A program made the translations under genes and the position numbers. From Hymenobacter plasmatis (GTDB taxonomy: Bacteria; Bacteroidota; Bacteroidia; Cytophagales; Hymenobacteraceae): DNA of 64,000 nucleotides. The stretch spans positions 124,001-188,000 of the forward strand of contig NZ_JAJFAW010000003.1 of assembly GCF_020711255.1 (NCBI RefSeq), given 5' to 3'. The notes below the pieces were generated by a model, which did no database searches, was not told the origin of the DNA, and was given only the letters and a program-made list of their open reading frames with translations. Below are positions 19,495 through 27,495 of the stretch, piece after piece; position 1 is the stretch's first letter; each line of letters begins with the position of its first letter.

Positions 19495-20211
19495 TTATTC
19501 GGCTTGGGTCAGGGGCGAGTCGACTACGTGCTCGGCCACGAACCACACCTGCATTTCGTTGGTGCGGACCAGCTGGCTCACGATGAGGTCGTTGGTGCCG
19601 TCGTCGCCAGCTTCGTCTACTTTATCGGCGTAGTCGTGGCAGTTCTTGAGGATGCGCTGGTGGCCGTCGAGCAAGCGCGACACCTGCACGGGGGCTTCTT
19701 CGCGGTCGCGCGGCACGCGCGGAATGCTGCTCAGCTCGGCCACGTCGTGGGCCATGGCCACGGCCACGCCGCCCAGAATCTGGATGCGCTCGGCAATGGC
19801 ATCTACCAGTACCGCCTGCTCCTCGTAGTGCTTGTCAAATAGCAAATGCAGCTGGTAGAAAGTGGGGCCCACTACCTGCCAATGGTGCTTCTTATACATG
19901 TCGCGCAGCGTGATGGTGTCGGCCAGGAGCTGGTTGAGCATGGTCACGCTGTCGCGGCGGGTGGGCTCGCTCAGGCCAATGGGCAGGCGCTGGCTCACGG
20001 TGCCGTAGCGCTGGGTGGGCGAGGGTGCGTTCTGCTGCTGGTTCAGCCGGGGCTGGATGTCGACGGCGGCGTTGCTGCCAGCGCCTTTGCCGGAGTTGGC
20101 GCCAGCGGTGCTTTTGCCGTTGCCGCCGGCGGTAGATTTCTTAGCAGCGGGGGCTGCAGCTTTTTTGGTGGCCGTGCTTTTGGGGGCAGCGGCTTTGGCA
20201 GAAGAAGCCAT
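19495..20211 (-). CDS. dps: Dps-family ferritin-like DNA-binding protein with a basic N-terminal tail
   Basis: A 238-residue Dps protein, which stores iron as ferric mineral in a 12-mer and protects DNA from Fenton damage. The ferroxidase signature is clear: KKHHWQVVGPTFYQLHLLFDKHYEEQ (quoted by its parts HHWQVVGP and LHLLFDKHYEEQ), then AERIQILGG and the C-terminal helix. The first 60 or so residues are a Lys/Ala/Gly/Ser tail (ASSAKAAAPKSTATKKAAA ...), like a histone H1 tail and much longer than the E. coli tail, probably for DNA binding. ATG 20211 is chosen. The frame stays open to 20292 but that extension is hydrophobic and unlike Dps. It is divergent from the VIT transporter over 115 bases. 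Confidence 0.93.
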   Translation of the reverse strand: MASSAKAAAPKSTATKKAAAPAAKKSTAGGNGKSTAGANSGKGAGSNAAVDIQPRLNQQQNAPSPTQRYGTVSQRLPIGLSEPTRRDSVTMLNQLLADTITLRDMYKKHHWQVVGPTFYQLHLLFDKHYEEQAVLVDAIAERIQILGGVAVAMAHDVAELSSIPRVPRDREEAPVQVSRLLDGHQRILKNCHDYADKVDEAGDDGTNDLIVSQLVRTNEMQVWFVAEHVVDSPLTQAE

Positions 20212-20326
20212 AATTTTGAAAACGAGTGAGGTGAAAGAAAGTAGCCGAAACAATTCGGGCGAGAAAAATCTATTCCTTCGTACGTAAAGCACAACACCGA
20301 GTTGATTTTTTCACCGATTCGCCTTC

Positions 20327-21049
20327 ATGACCGACCACCTTGCCTCCGTCCACGTGCACGACCCGCACACCGAAGCCCACTCCACCAGCTCGGCCATGCT
20401 GCAGGATGTTGTAATTGGTCTTTCCGATGGCCTCACGGTGCCTTTTGCGCTGGCGGCGGGCCTGAGTGGGGCGGTCACGTCCTCCAGCCTCGTGATTACG
20501 GCGGGCCTGGCCGAGATAGTGGCGGGCAGCATTGCCATGGGCCTGGGCGGATACCTGGCGGGCCGCACCGAAGTAGAGCACTACAGCGCCGAGCTGGCCC
20601 GCGAGCACCACGAGGTGAAAGTAGTGCCCGAACGGGAGCGGGCCGAAGTAGACGAGCTGCTGGCCGAGATGGGCCTTTCAGAGGCAACCCGCCGTCAGGC
20701 CGTGGCCGAACTCACTTCCGACCCCGAGCAGTGGGTGAAGTTCATGATGAAGTACGAGCTGGGGCTGGAAGAGCCCGACCCTAAGCAGGCGCCCAAAAGT
20801 GCCTTTACCATCAGCGCGGCCTATGCGGTGGGCGGGCTGATTCCGCTAACGGCATACTTTTTCACGAGCACGCCCACGGAAGGGCTGGCGTGGTCGGCGG
20901 CCATCACGCTGGTGTGTCTGCTGGTATTCGGGTTTTTCAAGAGCCGCATGACCGGGCAGCCGCCGGTGGCTGGGGCCATTAAAATGGCTGTGGTGGGGGC
21001 CCTGGCGGCCGCAGCGGCCTTTGGCGTGGCGCGGTTCGTGAGCAACTAA
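20327..21049 (+). CDS. VIT1/CCC1-family iron or manganese transporter
   Basis: A 240-residue inner-membrane protein of the VIT1/CCC1 family. Helix 1 contains MLQDVVIGLSDGLTVPFALAAGL, whose Asp and the later GLAEIVAGSIAMGLGGYLA carry the metal-path residues of the family. Next comes a cytoplasmic charged helical hairpin (about residues 85-150: EHYSAELAREHHE, ERAEVDELLAEMGL) that binds metal in plant VIT1. Three further helices follow. The family moves Fe2+ or Mn2+ out of the cytoplasm in exchange for protons. Divergence from dps and closeness to an iron permease family gene suggest an iron-detoxification set, probably under shared iron or oxidative control in the 20212-20326 gap. Confidence 0.9.
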   Translation: MTDHLASVHVHDPHTEAHSTSSAMLQDVVIGLSDGLTVPFALAAGLSGAVTSSSLVITAGLAEIVAGSIAMGLGGYLAGRTEVEHYSAELAREHHEVKVVPERERAEVDELLAEMGLSEATRRQAVAELTSDPEQWVKFMMKYELGLEEPDPKQAPKSAFTISAAYAVGGLIPLTAYFFTSTPTEGLAWSAAITLVCLLVFGFFKSRMTGQPPVAGAIKMAVVGALAAAAAFGVARFVSN

Positions 21050-21105
21050 GCGCCCCGGGGCGGCTTTGCGTACAAGCAGATGCCGCCCATTTAGCTCAAG
21101 TCCTC

Positions 21106-21936
21106 ATGAACTTCAAACTACCCAAGACTCCGGCCGTCTACGTCAAGGACAAGTCCTTTCGCCTCGCGGCGGTGGACCCTGATGACATCACGCCCTTCAA
21201 GTACGGCCCCGACGACAAGCAGGAGGCCAGCCCGCGCCTGCTGGTGCTGCGCAAGCGGCTCAGCGAGCTGCAGGAGTTGCTTTATGCCGAGCACACCCGC
21301 AGCCTGCTCATCGTGCTGCAGGCCATGGACACGGGCGGCAAAGACGGCGCCATCGGCAACCTGCTCACGGGCGTGAACCCAGCGGGGGTGCGCGTGGCGT
21401 CGTTCAAGGCGCCGTCGGTAACGGAGCTGAACCATGATTTTCTTTGGCGCGTGCATCCGCAAGTGCCCGAAAAGGGCCACATGGGCGTGTTCAACCGCTC
21501 ACATTACGAAGACGTGGTGATTACCCGCGTGCACGGCCTCGTCGACGAGAAAACCTGCAAGCAACGCTACCACGACATCAACAACTTCGAGGAAATGCTG
21601 ACGAACAACGGCACCACCGTGCTCAAGTTCTTCCTGCACATCTCCAAGGAAGAGCAGGCCGTGCGCCTACAGGCCCGCCTCGACGACCCCAACAAAACCT
21701 GGAAGTTTGACCCCAACGACCTCAAGGAGCGGGCGCATTGGGCCGAGTACCAGAAAGCCTACGAAGACGCCTTCCGCCACTGCTCGTCGGGCGATGCGCC
21801 GTGGTTTGTGATACCCGCCAACCAGAAGTGGGCCCGGGATTTGGCTATCACTGAGATTGTAGTGGCCGCGCTCGAGGAAATGAACCCCAAGCCACCCAAG
21901 GTGAAGTTCGACCCGAAGAAGATTGTGATTGAATAG
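21106..21936 (+). CDS. ppk2: Polyphosphate kinase 2 family protein
   Basis: A 276-residue PPK2 enzyme, which transfers phosphate between polyphosphate and nucleotides. Walker A is LQAMDTGGKDGAIGNL, followed by GVNPAGVRVASFKAPS. Walker B is GVFNRSHYEDVVITRVHG, and the lid region is LKFFLHISKEEQAVRLQARLDD. The single-domain length and the motif choice fit the class III subgroup, which can phosphorylate nucleoside mono- and diphosphates using polyphosphate. The subgroup call is inferred. No ppk1 or ppx is in the window. The heptamer AGCTCAA sits 7 bases before the start and its inverse TTGAGCT 4 bases after the stop. Confidence 0.93.
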   Translation: MNFKLPKTPAVYVKDKSFRLAAVDPDDITPFKYGPDDKQEASPRLLVLRKRLSELQELLYAEHTRSLLIVLQAMDTGGKDGAIGNLLTGVNPAGVRVASFKAPSVTELNHDFLWRVHPQVPEKGHMGVFNRSHYEDVVITRVHGLVDEKTCKQRYHDINNFEEMLTNNGTTVLKFFLHISKEEQAVRLQARLDDPNKTWKFDPNDLKERAHWAEYQKAYEDAFRHCSSGDAPWFVIPANQKWARDLAITEIVVAALEEMNPKPPKVKFDPKKIVIE

Positions 21937-21948
21937 CCGTTGAGCTAC

Positions 21949-22185
21949 AGAACAAAAAAACTCCCCTCCTTGCTAAGGAGGGGACGCTGGCGCGACGCGC
22001 CAGCTGGGGTGGTTGGATTCGTTGAACGATGGGCGAACGATAGCCGAACGATTCTTTCGCGAGTCGTTCAGGCGCAACCGTTCAGGCGCAACCGTTCGGG
22101 TGTCGTGCAACGAATCCAACCACCCCCGTCCGAACCTTCGGTTCGAACATCCCCTCCTTATCCAAGGAGGGGAGTTTTTTGTTCT
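21949..22185. repeat. Terminal-inverted-repeat element, copy 2 (MITE-like)
   Basis: Terminal arms AGAACAAAAAAACTCCCC plus TCCTT (from 21949) and AAGGAGGGGAGTTTTTTG plus TTCT (to 22185) pair apart from one extra A. Inside are TGGGGTGGTTGGATTCGTTG and its partner CGAATCCAACCACCCC, then a centre of GAACGAT-like words and a doubled GTTCAGGCGCAACC. The centre matches copy 1 read on the opposite strand. As in copy 1, one end abuts the stop codon of a minus-strand gene, here the ABC transporter. The A/T-flanked arms should also terminate transcription from both sides. Confidence 0.85.
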
Positions 22186-22186
22186 G

Positions 22187-23968
22187 CTAGGCTACTGCTA
22201 CAGCCGTTTCCTTGCGCTCGCCAATCTGCTGGCGCCACATGGCGTAGTAGAGGCCTTTTTGCTGCAGCAGCTCCTCGTGGCGGCCCTGCTCGGCGATGTG
22301 GCCGCGCTCGAGCACGAAGATGCGGTCGGCGTGGAGGATGGTGCTGAGGCGGTGGGCAATGAGGATGGTCATGTGCTGGCGCGAGCCCGAGAGCTCCCGC
22401 ACGGTCTTGCCGATTTCCTCTTCCGTGAGCGAGTCGAGGGCCGAGGTGGCTTCGTCGAACACCATGAGGGTGGGCTTGCGGAGCAGGGCGCGGGCGATGC
22501 TCAGGCGCTGCTTTTCGCCGCCCGAGACCTTCACGCCCCCTTCGCCAATCACGGTGTCGAGGCCGAGGGGGGCGCGGGCGAGCAGGTTGTCGGCCGCAGC
22601 CTGGCGCAGGGCCAGCAGGCATTCCTCGTCGGTGGCCTGGGGCGCCACAAAGCGCAGGTTTTCGCGGATGGTGCCGGCGAAGAGCTGCGTGTCCTGGGTT
22701 ACGAAGCCGATTTGCTCGCGCAGCTCGTCGAGGTCGATTTCATTGCCGGGGATGCCGTTGTAGAGAATCTGGCCGGAGAGGGGCGGGTAGAGGCCCACCA
22801 GCAGCTTCACCAGCGTGGTTTTGCCCGAGCCCGAGGGGCCCACGAAGGCAATGGTTTCACCAAGCTTGGTGGTGAAGGTGATGCCCGAGAGCGCCGCCCC
22901 TTTGGCCGTGAGGTGCTTGAAGGTGACGTGGTCGAAGGCTAGGTTTTCGATGTGGGCCACCGACTTGGGGTGGGCCGGCTTCACGTCTTTGGGCGTGTCG
23001 AGAATCTGCTGGAAGTTGCCCAGTGAAATTTCGGTTTCGCGGTACACGCCGATGATGTTGCCCAACTCCTGCAGCGGGCCGAAGATGGAGAACGAGTAGA
23101 TAAAGAACGAGAAAAACTCGCCCAGGCTGATGTGGTTTTGCACCCGCAGGTACAGCAACAGCAGGATGATGACGTTGCGCAGCAGGTTCACAAATGTGCC
23201 CTGCACAAAGGAGAGCGAGCGCAGGTAGCGCACCTTGCGCAGTTCCAGCTTCAGGATTTTTTCGGTGGTCGCGTTCAGGCGCTGGGTTTCCTGCTGGGCC
23301 AGGCCCAGGCTTTTAATCAGCTCAATATTGCGCAGGCTCTCGGTGGTGGAGCCGGCCAGGGCCGTGGTTTCGGCCACGATGGTCTTCTGAATCAATTTGA
23401 TGCGCTTGCTCAGCACAAAGCTCAGAATGCCCAGCAGCGGGATGGTGAGGAAATAGCCCAACGCAATGGGCCAGTACACCGTAATGGCGTACCACATCAC
23501 GAAGATGATGCCTACCAAGGCCGTAAACAGCACGTTGACGAAGCTCTGGATGAGCTTCTCCACGTCGATGCGCACCTTCTGCAGCTTGCCCAGGGTCTCG
23601 CCCGAGCGCTGGTCTTCAAATACCTGGTAGGGCAGCTCCAGCGAGTGGCGCAGGCCGTCGGAATACATTTTGGCGCCCAGCCGCTGGGTGATGACGTTGA
23701 CGTAGTAGTCCTGGAAGTTCTTGGCGATGCGCGACACCATGGCCACGCCCAGCATCATGCCGATGTAGGGGATGGCCTCGCGGAAAAACGGCCCGAACGG
23801 CACCAGCCGCAGCCCGCTCACGCCGCCGCTTTTAGGCACGAAGTGGTCGACCAGCTTGCGAAACAGGTAGGGGTCAAGCAGCGAGAAGATTTGGTTGACG
23901 GCCGCCAGCACCAGGGCCAGCACCAGTAGGGGCCAGTAGTTGCGGAGGTAACTATACAGTATTTTCAT
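22187..23968 (-). CDS. ABC exporter, fused membrane and ATPase domains
   Basis: A 593-residue half-transporter of the MsbA/MDR-like exporter type. Six membrane helices lie in about residues 10-310. The ATPase domain (about 330-585) has Walker A VGPSGSGKTTLVKLL, Q-loop IGFVTQDTQLFAGTIREN, signature VSGGEKQRLSIARALL, Walker B TLMVFDEATSALD and H-loop LIAHRLSTI. It probably works as a homodimer exporting a lipid or drug-like substrate across the inner membrane, but the substrate is unknown. ATG 23968 is chosen because MKILYSYLRNYW is a typical family start. An upstream ATG at 23989 would add seven residues. It is monocistronic. Confidence 0.92.
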   Translation of the reverse strand: MKILYSYLRNYWPLLVLALVLAAVNQIFSLLDPYLFRKLVDHFVPKSGGVSGLRLVPFGPFFREAIPYIGMMLGVAMVSRIAKNFQDYYVNVITQRLGAKMYSDGLRHSLELPYQVFEDQRSGETLGKLQKVRIDVEKLIQSFVNVLFTALVGIIFVMWYAITVYWPIALGYFLTIPLLGILSFVLSKRIKLIQKTIVAETTALAGSTTESLRNIELIKSLGLAQQETQRLNATTEKILKLELRKVRYLRSLSFVQGTFVNLLRNVIILLLLYLRVQNHISLGEFFSFFIYSFSIFGPLQELGNIIGVYRETEISLGNFQQILDTPKDVKPAHPKSVAHIENLAFDHVTFKHLTAKGAALSGITFTTKLGETIAFVGPSGSGKTTLVKLLVGLYPPLSGQILYNGIPGNEIDLDELREQIGFVTQDTQLFAGTIRENLRFVAPQATDEECLLALRQAAADNLLARAPLGLDTVIGEGGVKVSGGEKQRLSIARALLRKPTLMVFDEATSALDSLTEEEIGKTVRELSGSRQHMTILIAHRLSTILHADRIFVLERGHIAEQGRHEELLQQKGLYYAMWRQQIGERKETAVAVA

Positions 23969-24098
23969 GGAACAGAATAAAGCCGGCACTGCCCGCTACA
24001 CGCGCAAGCAACCCGCCGGGGCGGCAATGGTTCGGGCCCGGCACAAGGTGCGCCGGGCCCGCTTCCCTCTGGAAGGCACCAAAAATACGCCGCCGAGC

Positions 24099-24467
24099 TT
24101 AGGCCAGCCGCCGCGTGGGCCAGCGCAGCGCCTCCACTATCAGGAGGCCCACCAGCAGGGCAATGGCAAACGCGCCCCCGCCGATGCCGCCGGGAATCTT
24201 GCTGGCGTGCATCACGATGGCGCCCAGCATGATAATGATGAGCCCCGCCGCGGCCAGGCGCACGGTGCGCGGCCACAGCAAGCCCAGGCCCCCCAGCAGC
24301 TCGCCCGCGCCCACGACGTAGGCCGTCCAGCCCGGCAGGCCCAGGCCCATAAACATTTTGACGGTTTGGGGGATGTGGGTCAGCTTTTGGAAGCCGGCGT
24401 AGATGAAGGCAAGCGCAATGAGCACTTGCAGAATCCAGGCGATGATGTTGCGTACAGAAGGACTCAT
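24099..24467 (-). CDS. DoxX-family membrane protein
   Basis: A 122-residue four-helix inner-membrane protein of the DoxX family. Helix 1 carries the family pattern ALAFIYAGFQKLTHIP, and GLPGWTAYVVGAGELLGGLGLLW contains the conserved loop and second helix. Two more helices follow (LAAAGLIIIMLGAIVMH and AFAIALLVGLLIVEAL). Members are linked to thiosulfate-quinone oxidation, redox stress or unknown roles. No partner gene is adjacent, so the function is open. The gap 23969-24098 holds nothing evident. Confidence 0.85.
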   Translation of the reverse strand: MSPSVRNIIAWILQVLIALAFIYAGFQKLTHIPQTVKMFMGLGLPGWTAYVVGAGELLGGLGLLWPRTVRLAAAGLIIIMLGAIVMHASKIPGGIGGGAFAIALLVGLLIVEALRWPTRRLA

Positions 24468-24643
24468 GGGACGGGGAAGGAATAGTGGGAAGTGGAAGAA
24501 AAGCGGCCTGCCGCCAAGCGGGCCGACTAAGGCGGACGCCCTGGCAATGAATATACTTTAAAACTACTATATTTTATAAGGAAGCTCCAGTTGGGCTGGC
24601 GCAGGCGCTGCAAACGGGCGCATTCCGGCCGCGCATACGTGTA

Positions 24644-24700
24644 TGCCGCAACAAACGCAGCCCCGGCCACAGGGTGGCCGGGGCTGCGTTTGTTGCGGCA
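24644..24700. terminator. Very long perfect hairpin downstream of the KGG gene
   Basis: Two perfect 27-base arms (24644-24670 and 24674-24700) enclose only three bases. The core CAGCCCCGGCCA with TGGCCGGGGCTG is GC-rich, and flanking CAACAAACG/CGTTTGTTG adds a modest T-rich end on the minus strand. It starts 13 bases past the KGG stop and most likely terminates that transcript. Confidence 0.85.
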
Positions 24701-24712
24701 GAGGCGCCGGGG

Positions 24713-24886
24713 CTATTTGTGGCTGCCCTGGCTGGATTGCCCGCCTTTGCGGCCGGCTTCGCGGTTTTGTTCGTTGTTGTTGCCGCTGTTGGTATTGCTA
24801 CCGCCGCGGTTGGCCTGGCCGCCTTTCTTACCGGCTTCGGACTGTTGCTCCGTGCTGGTGCCGTGCTTTCTTTCCTTGTTAGCCAT
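24713..24886 (-). CDS. KGG-domain stress protein (57 residues)
   Basis: A tiny gene read from ATG 24886 to TAG at 24713. The product begins MANKERKHGTSTEQQ and carries two KGG repeats, QSEAGKKGGQANRGG and NREAGRKGGQSSQG, joined by an Asn/Gly/Ser linker. The repeats (xEAGKKGG) are those of GsiB/YciG-type general stress proteins, which are hydrophilic, disordered and linked to desiccation and starvation tolerance. Two overlapping longer frames on other strands are Ala/Pro/Leu-rich shadows. An AT-rich region lies upstream and a strong hairpin follows the gene, so it is an independent transcript. Confidence 0.9.
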   Translation of the reverse strand: MANKERKHGTSTEQQSEAGKKGGQANRGGSNTNSGNNNEQNREAGRKGGQSSQGSHK

Positions 24887-25281
24887 GATTGAAAATTAAA
24901 TAGAAAGTGAAAGGATAAAACACTGGATAATAACGGGTAAAAATTTAACAGGTAGGCGGGCGCAGGACAATAAGGAGGGTTTTTAAGAGAAAATACCACC
25001 ATGTACGGATGGCAACTACGGGTTTGTTGGTAGGCTAAGCAAAAGCGCTGGGCTTTAACTTAGTAAAAGGGAAAAGCAGTAAAAAATCGCACGGAGAAGG
25101 GATTTAATACGGAGGTATTTTTAGGGGGTTTACTTAGACTAAATCAGTACTTCAGCCCTCGGTTAGCCCAATTAGTAGGTCGAACTTTGTAGGCCAACCT
25201 AGCAGGGAGATAATACCTCCTTATCCGAACCAGGAATAGCTAGCGTCTTGAGTTCAGCTGTTTGCAATAGTTATTACCATT
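24887..25281. other. 395-base AT-rich intergenic region between divergent stress genes
   Basis: No coding frame fits. The region is clearly lower in GC than its surroundings and separates the KGG gene (minus) from the STAS-like gene (plus), so it must hold both promoters. GGAGGTATT (25111-25119) and its exact inverse AATACCTCC (25212-25220) flank about 92 bases. Downstream of the first arm is CGAACTTTG (25181-25189), which partly resembles the Bacteroidota -7 element (TAnnTTTG) but lacks a well-spaced TTTG. Confidence 0.5.
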
Positions 25282-25635
25282 ATGACGACAGTGTATCACG
25301 AATTGCTGCCCGAGAGCTACTTGCTGCTCTTAACTCCGGGGCCGCCCAAGGACCCCGAAAGCGCCCTCGATTTTTCGTTGGGCTGCGCGTACCGTAGCGG
25401 CAGACCCGCCGTGTGGGTCGATTGCGAGCTGGTCAGTGCCCTCTCCACCGAATCGACCCGGGCCCTGTGGAACTACCACCGCAAACTGCAGGAGGAGCAC
25501 AAGCAACTGGTAGTGGTGCACGCCTCCGACGAGCTAAAGCAAAACCTGCTCAACTGGCAGATGGGGCCCAACCTCTGCTTCGCGCCCACCTTAATCGACG
25601 CAGCCTGGCACAGCGGCCTGCGTCTCGTGGCGTAA
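25282..25635 (+). CDS. STAS-like domain protein
   Basis: A 117-residue soluble protein. The alternation of strands and helices, AVWVDCELVSALSTESTRALWNYHRKLQEEHKQLVVVHAS, has the layout of a STAS (anti-sigma-factor antagonist) domain. In such domains a Ser/Thr in a loop before helix 1 (here SALSTEST) is the usual phosphorylation site, and the helix is followed by the strand QLVVVHAS. A short Leu-rich N-terminus precedes it. No serine kinase or phosphatase is adjacent, but it opens a block of signalling genes. The STAS call rests on pattern rather than a strong motif. The alternative is an uncharacterised conserved protein. Confidence 0.6.
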   Translation: MTTVYHELLPESYLLLLTPGPPKDPESALDFSLGCAYRSGRPAVWVDCELVSALSTESTRALWNYHRKLQEEHKQLVVVHASDELKQNLLNWQMGPNLCFAPTLIDAAWHSGLRLVA

Positions 25636-25694
25636 GGTCGCTGTGGCGCTTCCCATCACTGGTTAGTTAGGAACTGCTTAGATACCAAACCATC

Positions 25695-25961
25695 ATGAAT
25701 ACTTCCCACTTCAAGCACATGCCACAGTCTCTGAACGACAACCAGCGCCAAGACTGGTTGCGCCGTCAGCGCACGGCCGAAAACACGCTCGCCATTCAAG
25801 CCATGGGCGGAACGGAGCCCAACGAAGAAACCCTCCACCACTTCCAGCGCTACGTGACCGGCGAAATAACCCTGGCCCAGGCCATTGCGCAGGTGCGCGA
25901 GCAAATGGCCCAGGAGCACGCCGCTTTCCGGCAGTACCTCAACCGCAGCAGCCTCACCTGA
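25695..25961 (+). CDS. Small protein resembling a VbhA-type (Fic) antitoxin
   Basis: An 88-residue charged helical protein. The stretch NTLAIQAMGGTEPNEETLHHFQRYVTGEIT (seen here as NTLAIQAMGG and then FQRYVTGEITLAQAI) has the spacing of the VbhA-like antitoxin domain: an inhibitory helix, a Gly turn, and a second helix with YxxGEI. In functional Fic antitoxins the inhibitory helix has SxxxEG or a close variant. Here the aligned Ser is Ala33 and the Glu is Met37. No fic toxin gene (HPFxxGNG) is within the window. It may be a domesticated or unrelated regulator. It starts 60 bases after the STAS-like gene, probably in the same transcript. Confidence 0.6.
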   Translation: MNTSHFKHMPQSLNDNQRQDWLRRQRTAENTLAIQAMGGTEPNEETLHHFQRYVTGEITLAQAIAQVREQMAQEHAAFRQYLNRSSLT

Positions 25962-26063
25962 GCAGGTAGGGCCCGCGGCCTGGCCCCTGGCAGCGCACCG
26001 CTGGCTGGGCCGGATATTCTGATTCTCTAATTCTGCAAGAAGTACCCAACTCTTCTTTACCGC

Positions 26064-26116
26064 AAGCCCCCGCGGGGCCGCCCTTGTCTGACGAGGGCCG
26101 CCCGGCGGGGGCTTTT
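26064..26116. terminator. Bidirectional terminator between VbhA-like gene and cheB
   Basis: A long GC-rich inverted repeat, AAGCCCCCGC...GGGCCGCCCT with AGGGCCGCCCGGCGGGGGCT, followed by TTTT, lies between convergent genes. An AGCTCAA heptamer follows at 26151. Confidence 0.85.
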
Positions 26117-26175
26117 GGCTTGTGGGCCGCAGTGCTGGCTGCGGAAATTCAGCTCAATTCGGAGCAAGGATAAAT

Positions 26176-27207
26176 TCAGTCGTAATCGCCTTGCTGGGCC
26201 GAGCCCGCGTTGGCGTTCGAAATGCTGCCGTTGAGCAGGAATTCGCGCAGGCGGTTTACGTGCTTCTTCAGTTCCTCCATGCGCTCGGTCTGCTGCCCGG
26301 CGTAGGGGTTGGGCTCGCGGGTGGCCATGGTGCTGAGCAGGTTGCGCCGCTCTTCCATCATGCGCAGAGCCACCCACAGCGTTTCTTCCAGGCTGTGTTG
26401 CGACTCGCGCAGCAGCACATCGCCCGTGAAAGCATGGCCGGTGTGGCAGCGGTAGCGCAGCACTTGGCCGTGCTCCATTTCCCAGAGGTTGCCGCCGCAG
26501 TCGGGGCAGGTGAGGGGCACCAGGTGCCCAAGTTTAGCAACTTCGTCGGTGGTTCCCACAACTCTTTCCGCAATGGCGGCCTCGTGTTTAAGGTCTTCGG
26601 GGATGCAGGGGGCGGGGTCGGGCGCCTCGCCCTGGATAATTTCTTCGAGCACCGCGCCCATCTGGCTCAGGGGCACGGCGTAGTCCACGGCCACGTTGCG
26701 CAGGGCCGTTTCGGGCATGCTGGCAAATTCGGCATCGCGGGGGTCCTGCACCACGGCCCGGCCGCCGCAGCGCTTGATAAACTCCAGGCCCGCGGTGCCA
26801 TCGTGCAGCATGCCCGTGAGCACCACGCCCGCCACGGCAGGCCCGTAGGTGACGGCAGCCGAGCGGAATAATGCATCGATGGCGGGGCGGTAGTTGTTTT
26901 CGCGCGGGCCTTTGGTCACGAGGACATACGGCGCCTGGCGGTCTTTCACCAGCAGGTGGCGGTCGGGCGGGGCCAGGTACACGGTGCCGGCCTCAATGGC
27001 CTGGCCGCTGCTGGCCAGCCGGCACCGCAGCTCGGTGTGGCGGGCCATTCGGTTTACCAGTTGTTGGCCGTCGGCATCGGGCGAAAAGTGCTGCACCACC
27101 AGCACAGCGGCGGGGAGCGAAGCAGGCAGCTGGGCCACTAGCTGCACCAGGGCCGGCATGCCGCCGGCCGAAGTGCCGATAACAATGAGGTGGGAAGGTG
27201 CTGGCAC
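26176..27207 (-). CDS. CheB-type methylesterase without receiver domain
   Basis: A 343-residue protein. The CheB methylesterase domain (about residues 5-185) has the catalytic Ser in VIGTSAGGMPAL, His in LVVQHFSPDADG and Asp in LTGMLHDGTAGLEF. The usual N-terminal receiver domain is missing. The C-terminal part has a zinc-ribbon-like CPDCGG ... CHTGHAFT (about 235-265) followed by a helical region, an architecture known in CheB homologues outside chemotaxis. Canonical CheB removes methyl groups from chemoreceptors, but no receptor, CheA or CheW is in the window. It is divergent from the CheB-CheR fusion, and the 288-base gap carries no other gene. Confidence 0.9.
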   Translation of the reverse strand: MPAPSHLIVIGTSAGGMPALVQLVAQLPASLPAAVLVVQHFSPDADGQQLVNRMARHTELRCRLASSGQAIEAGTVYLAPPDRHLLVKDRQAPYVLVTKGPRENNYRPAIDALFRSAAVTYGPAVAGVVLTGMLHDGTAGLEFIKRCGGRAVVQDPRDAEFASMPETALRNVAVDYAVPLSQMGAVLEEIIQGEAPDPAPCIPEDLKHEAAIAERVVGTTDEVAKLGHLVPLTCPDCGGNLWEMEHGQVLRYRCHTGHAFTGDVLLRESQHSLEETLWVALRMMEERRNLLSTMATREPNPYAGQQTERMEELKKHVNRLREFLLNGSISNANAGSAQQGDYD

Positions 27208-27495
27208 GGAATTACCAAGAAACGGGTTTCCTTCTAATTACGATTTGGGGCGGCGTTGGGCTGAATTTGAGCGGTACTTTTCGTTTAATTTTGGGCGTAC
27301 TGCCGGGCTGTTCTCAAGGCCTTCGCGTGGGGCATGGTCCGGTCAGTTTTTGGCGGGACAGGCCCCGGCAAGGTGCAGATTTCTTAAACTCATAAGGCCG
27401 CCGGTGGTGTTCTGGTGTGGTGGCTTCCCACTATCTACTTTGTGCCGGGCCGAACCCTTCGGTTGCGGTAGCCCGCTGGCTTTTAGCTTCTCCCC

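Noticed and set aside
24574..25002. A 142-codon minus-strand frame covering the KGG gene
   Set aside because: Ala/Pro/Thr-rich shadow; the KGG-encoding frame in the same strand has a recognised family.
25141..25200. Classical Bacteroidota promoter (TTTG, about 19 bases, TAnnTTTG) before the STAS-like gene
   Set aside because: CGAACTTTG is present but no correctly spaced TTTG; the match is too weak to annotate, as also in front of pfkA and the hybrid kinase.
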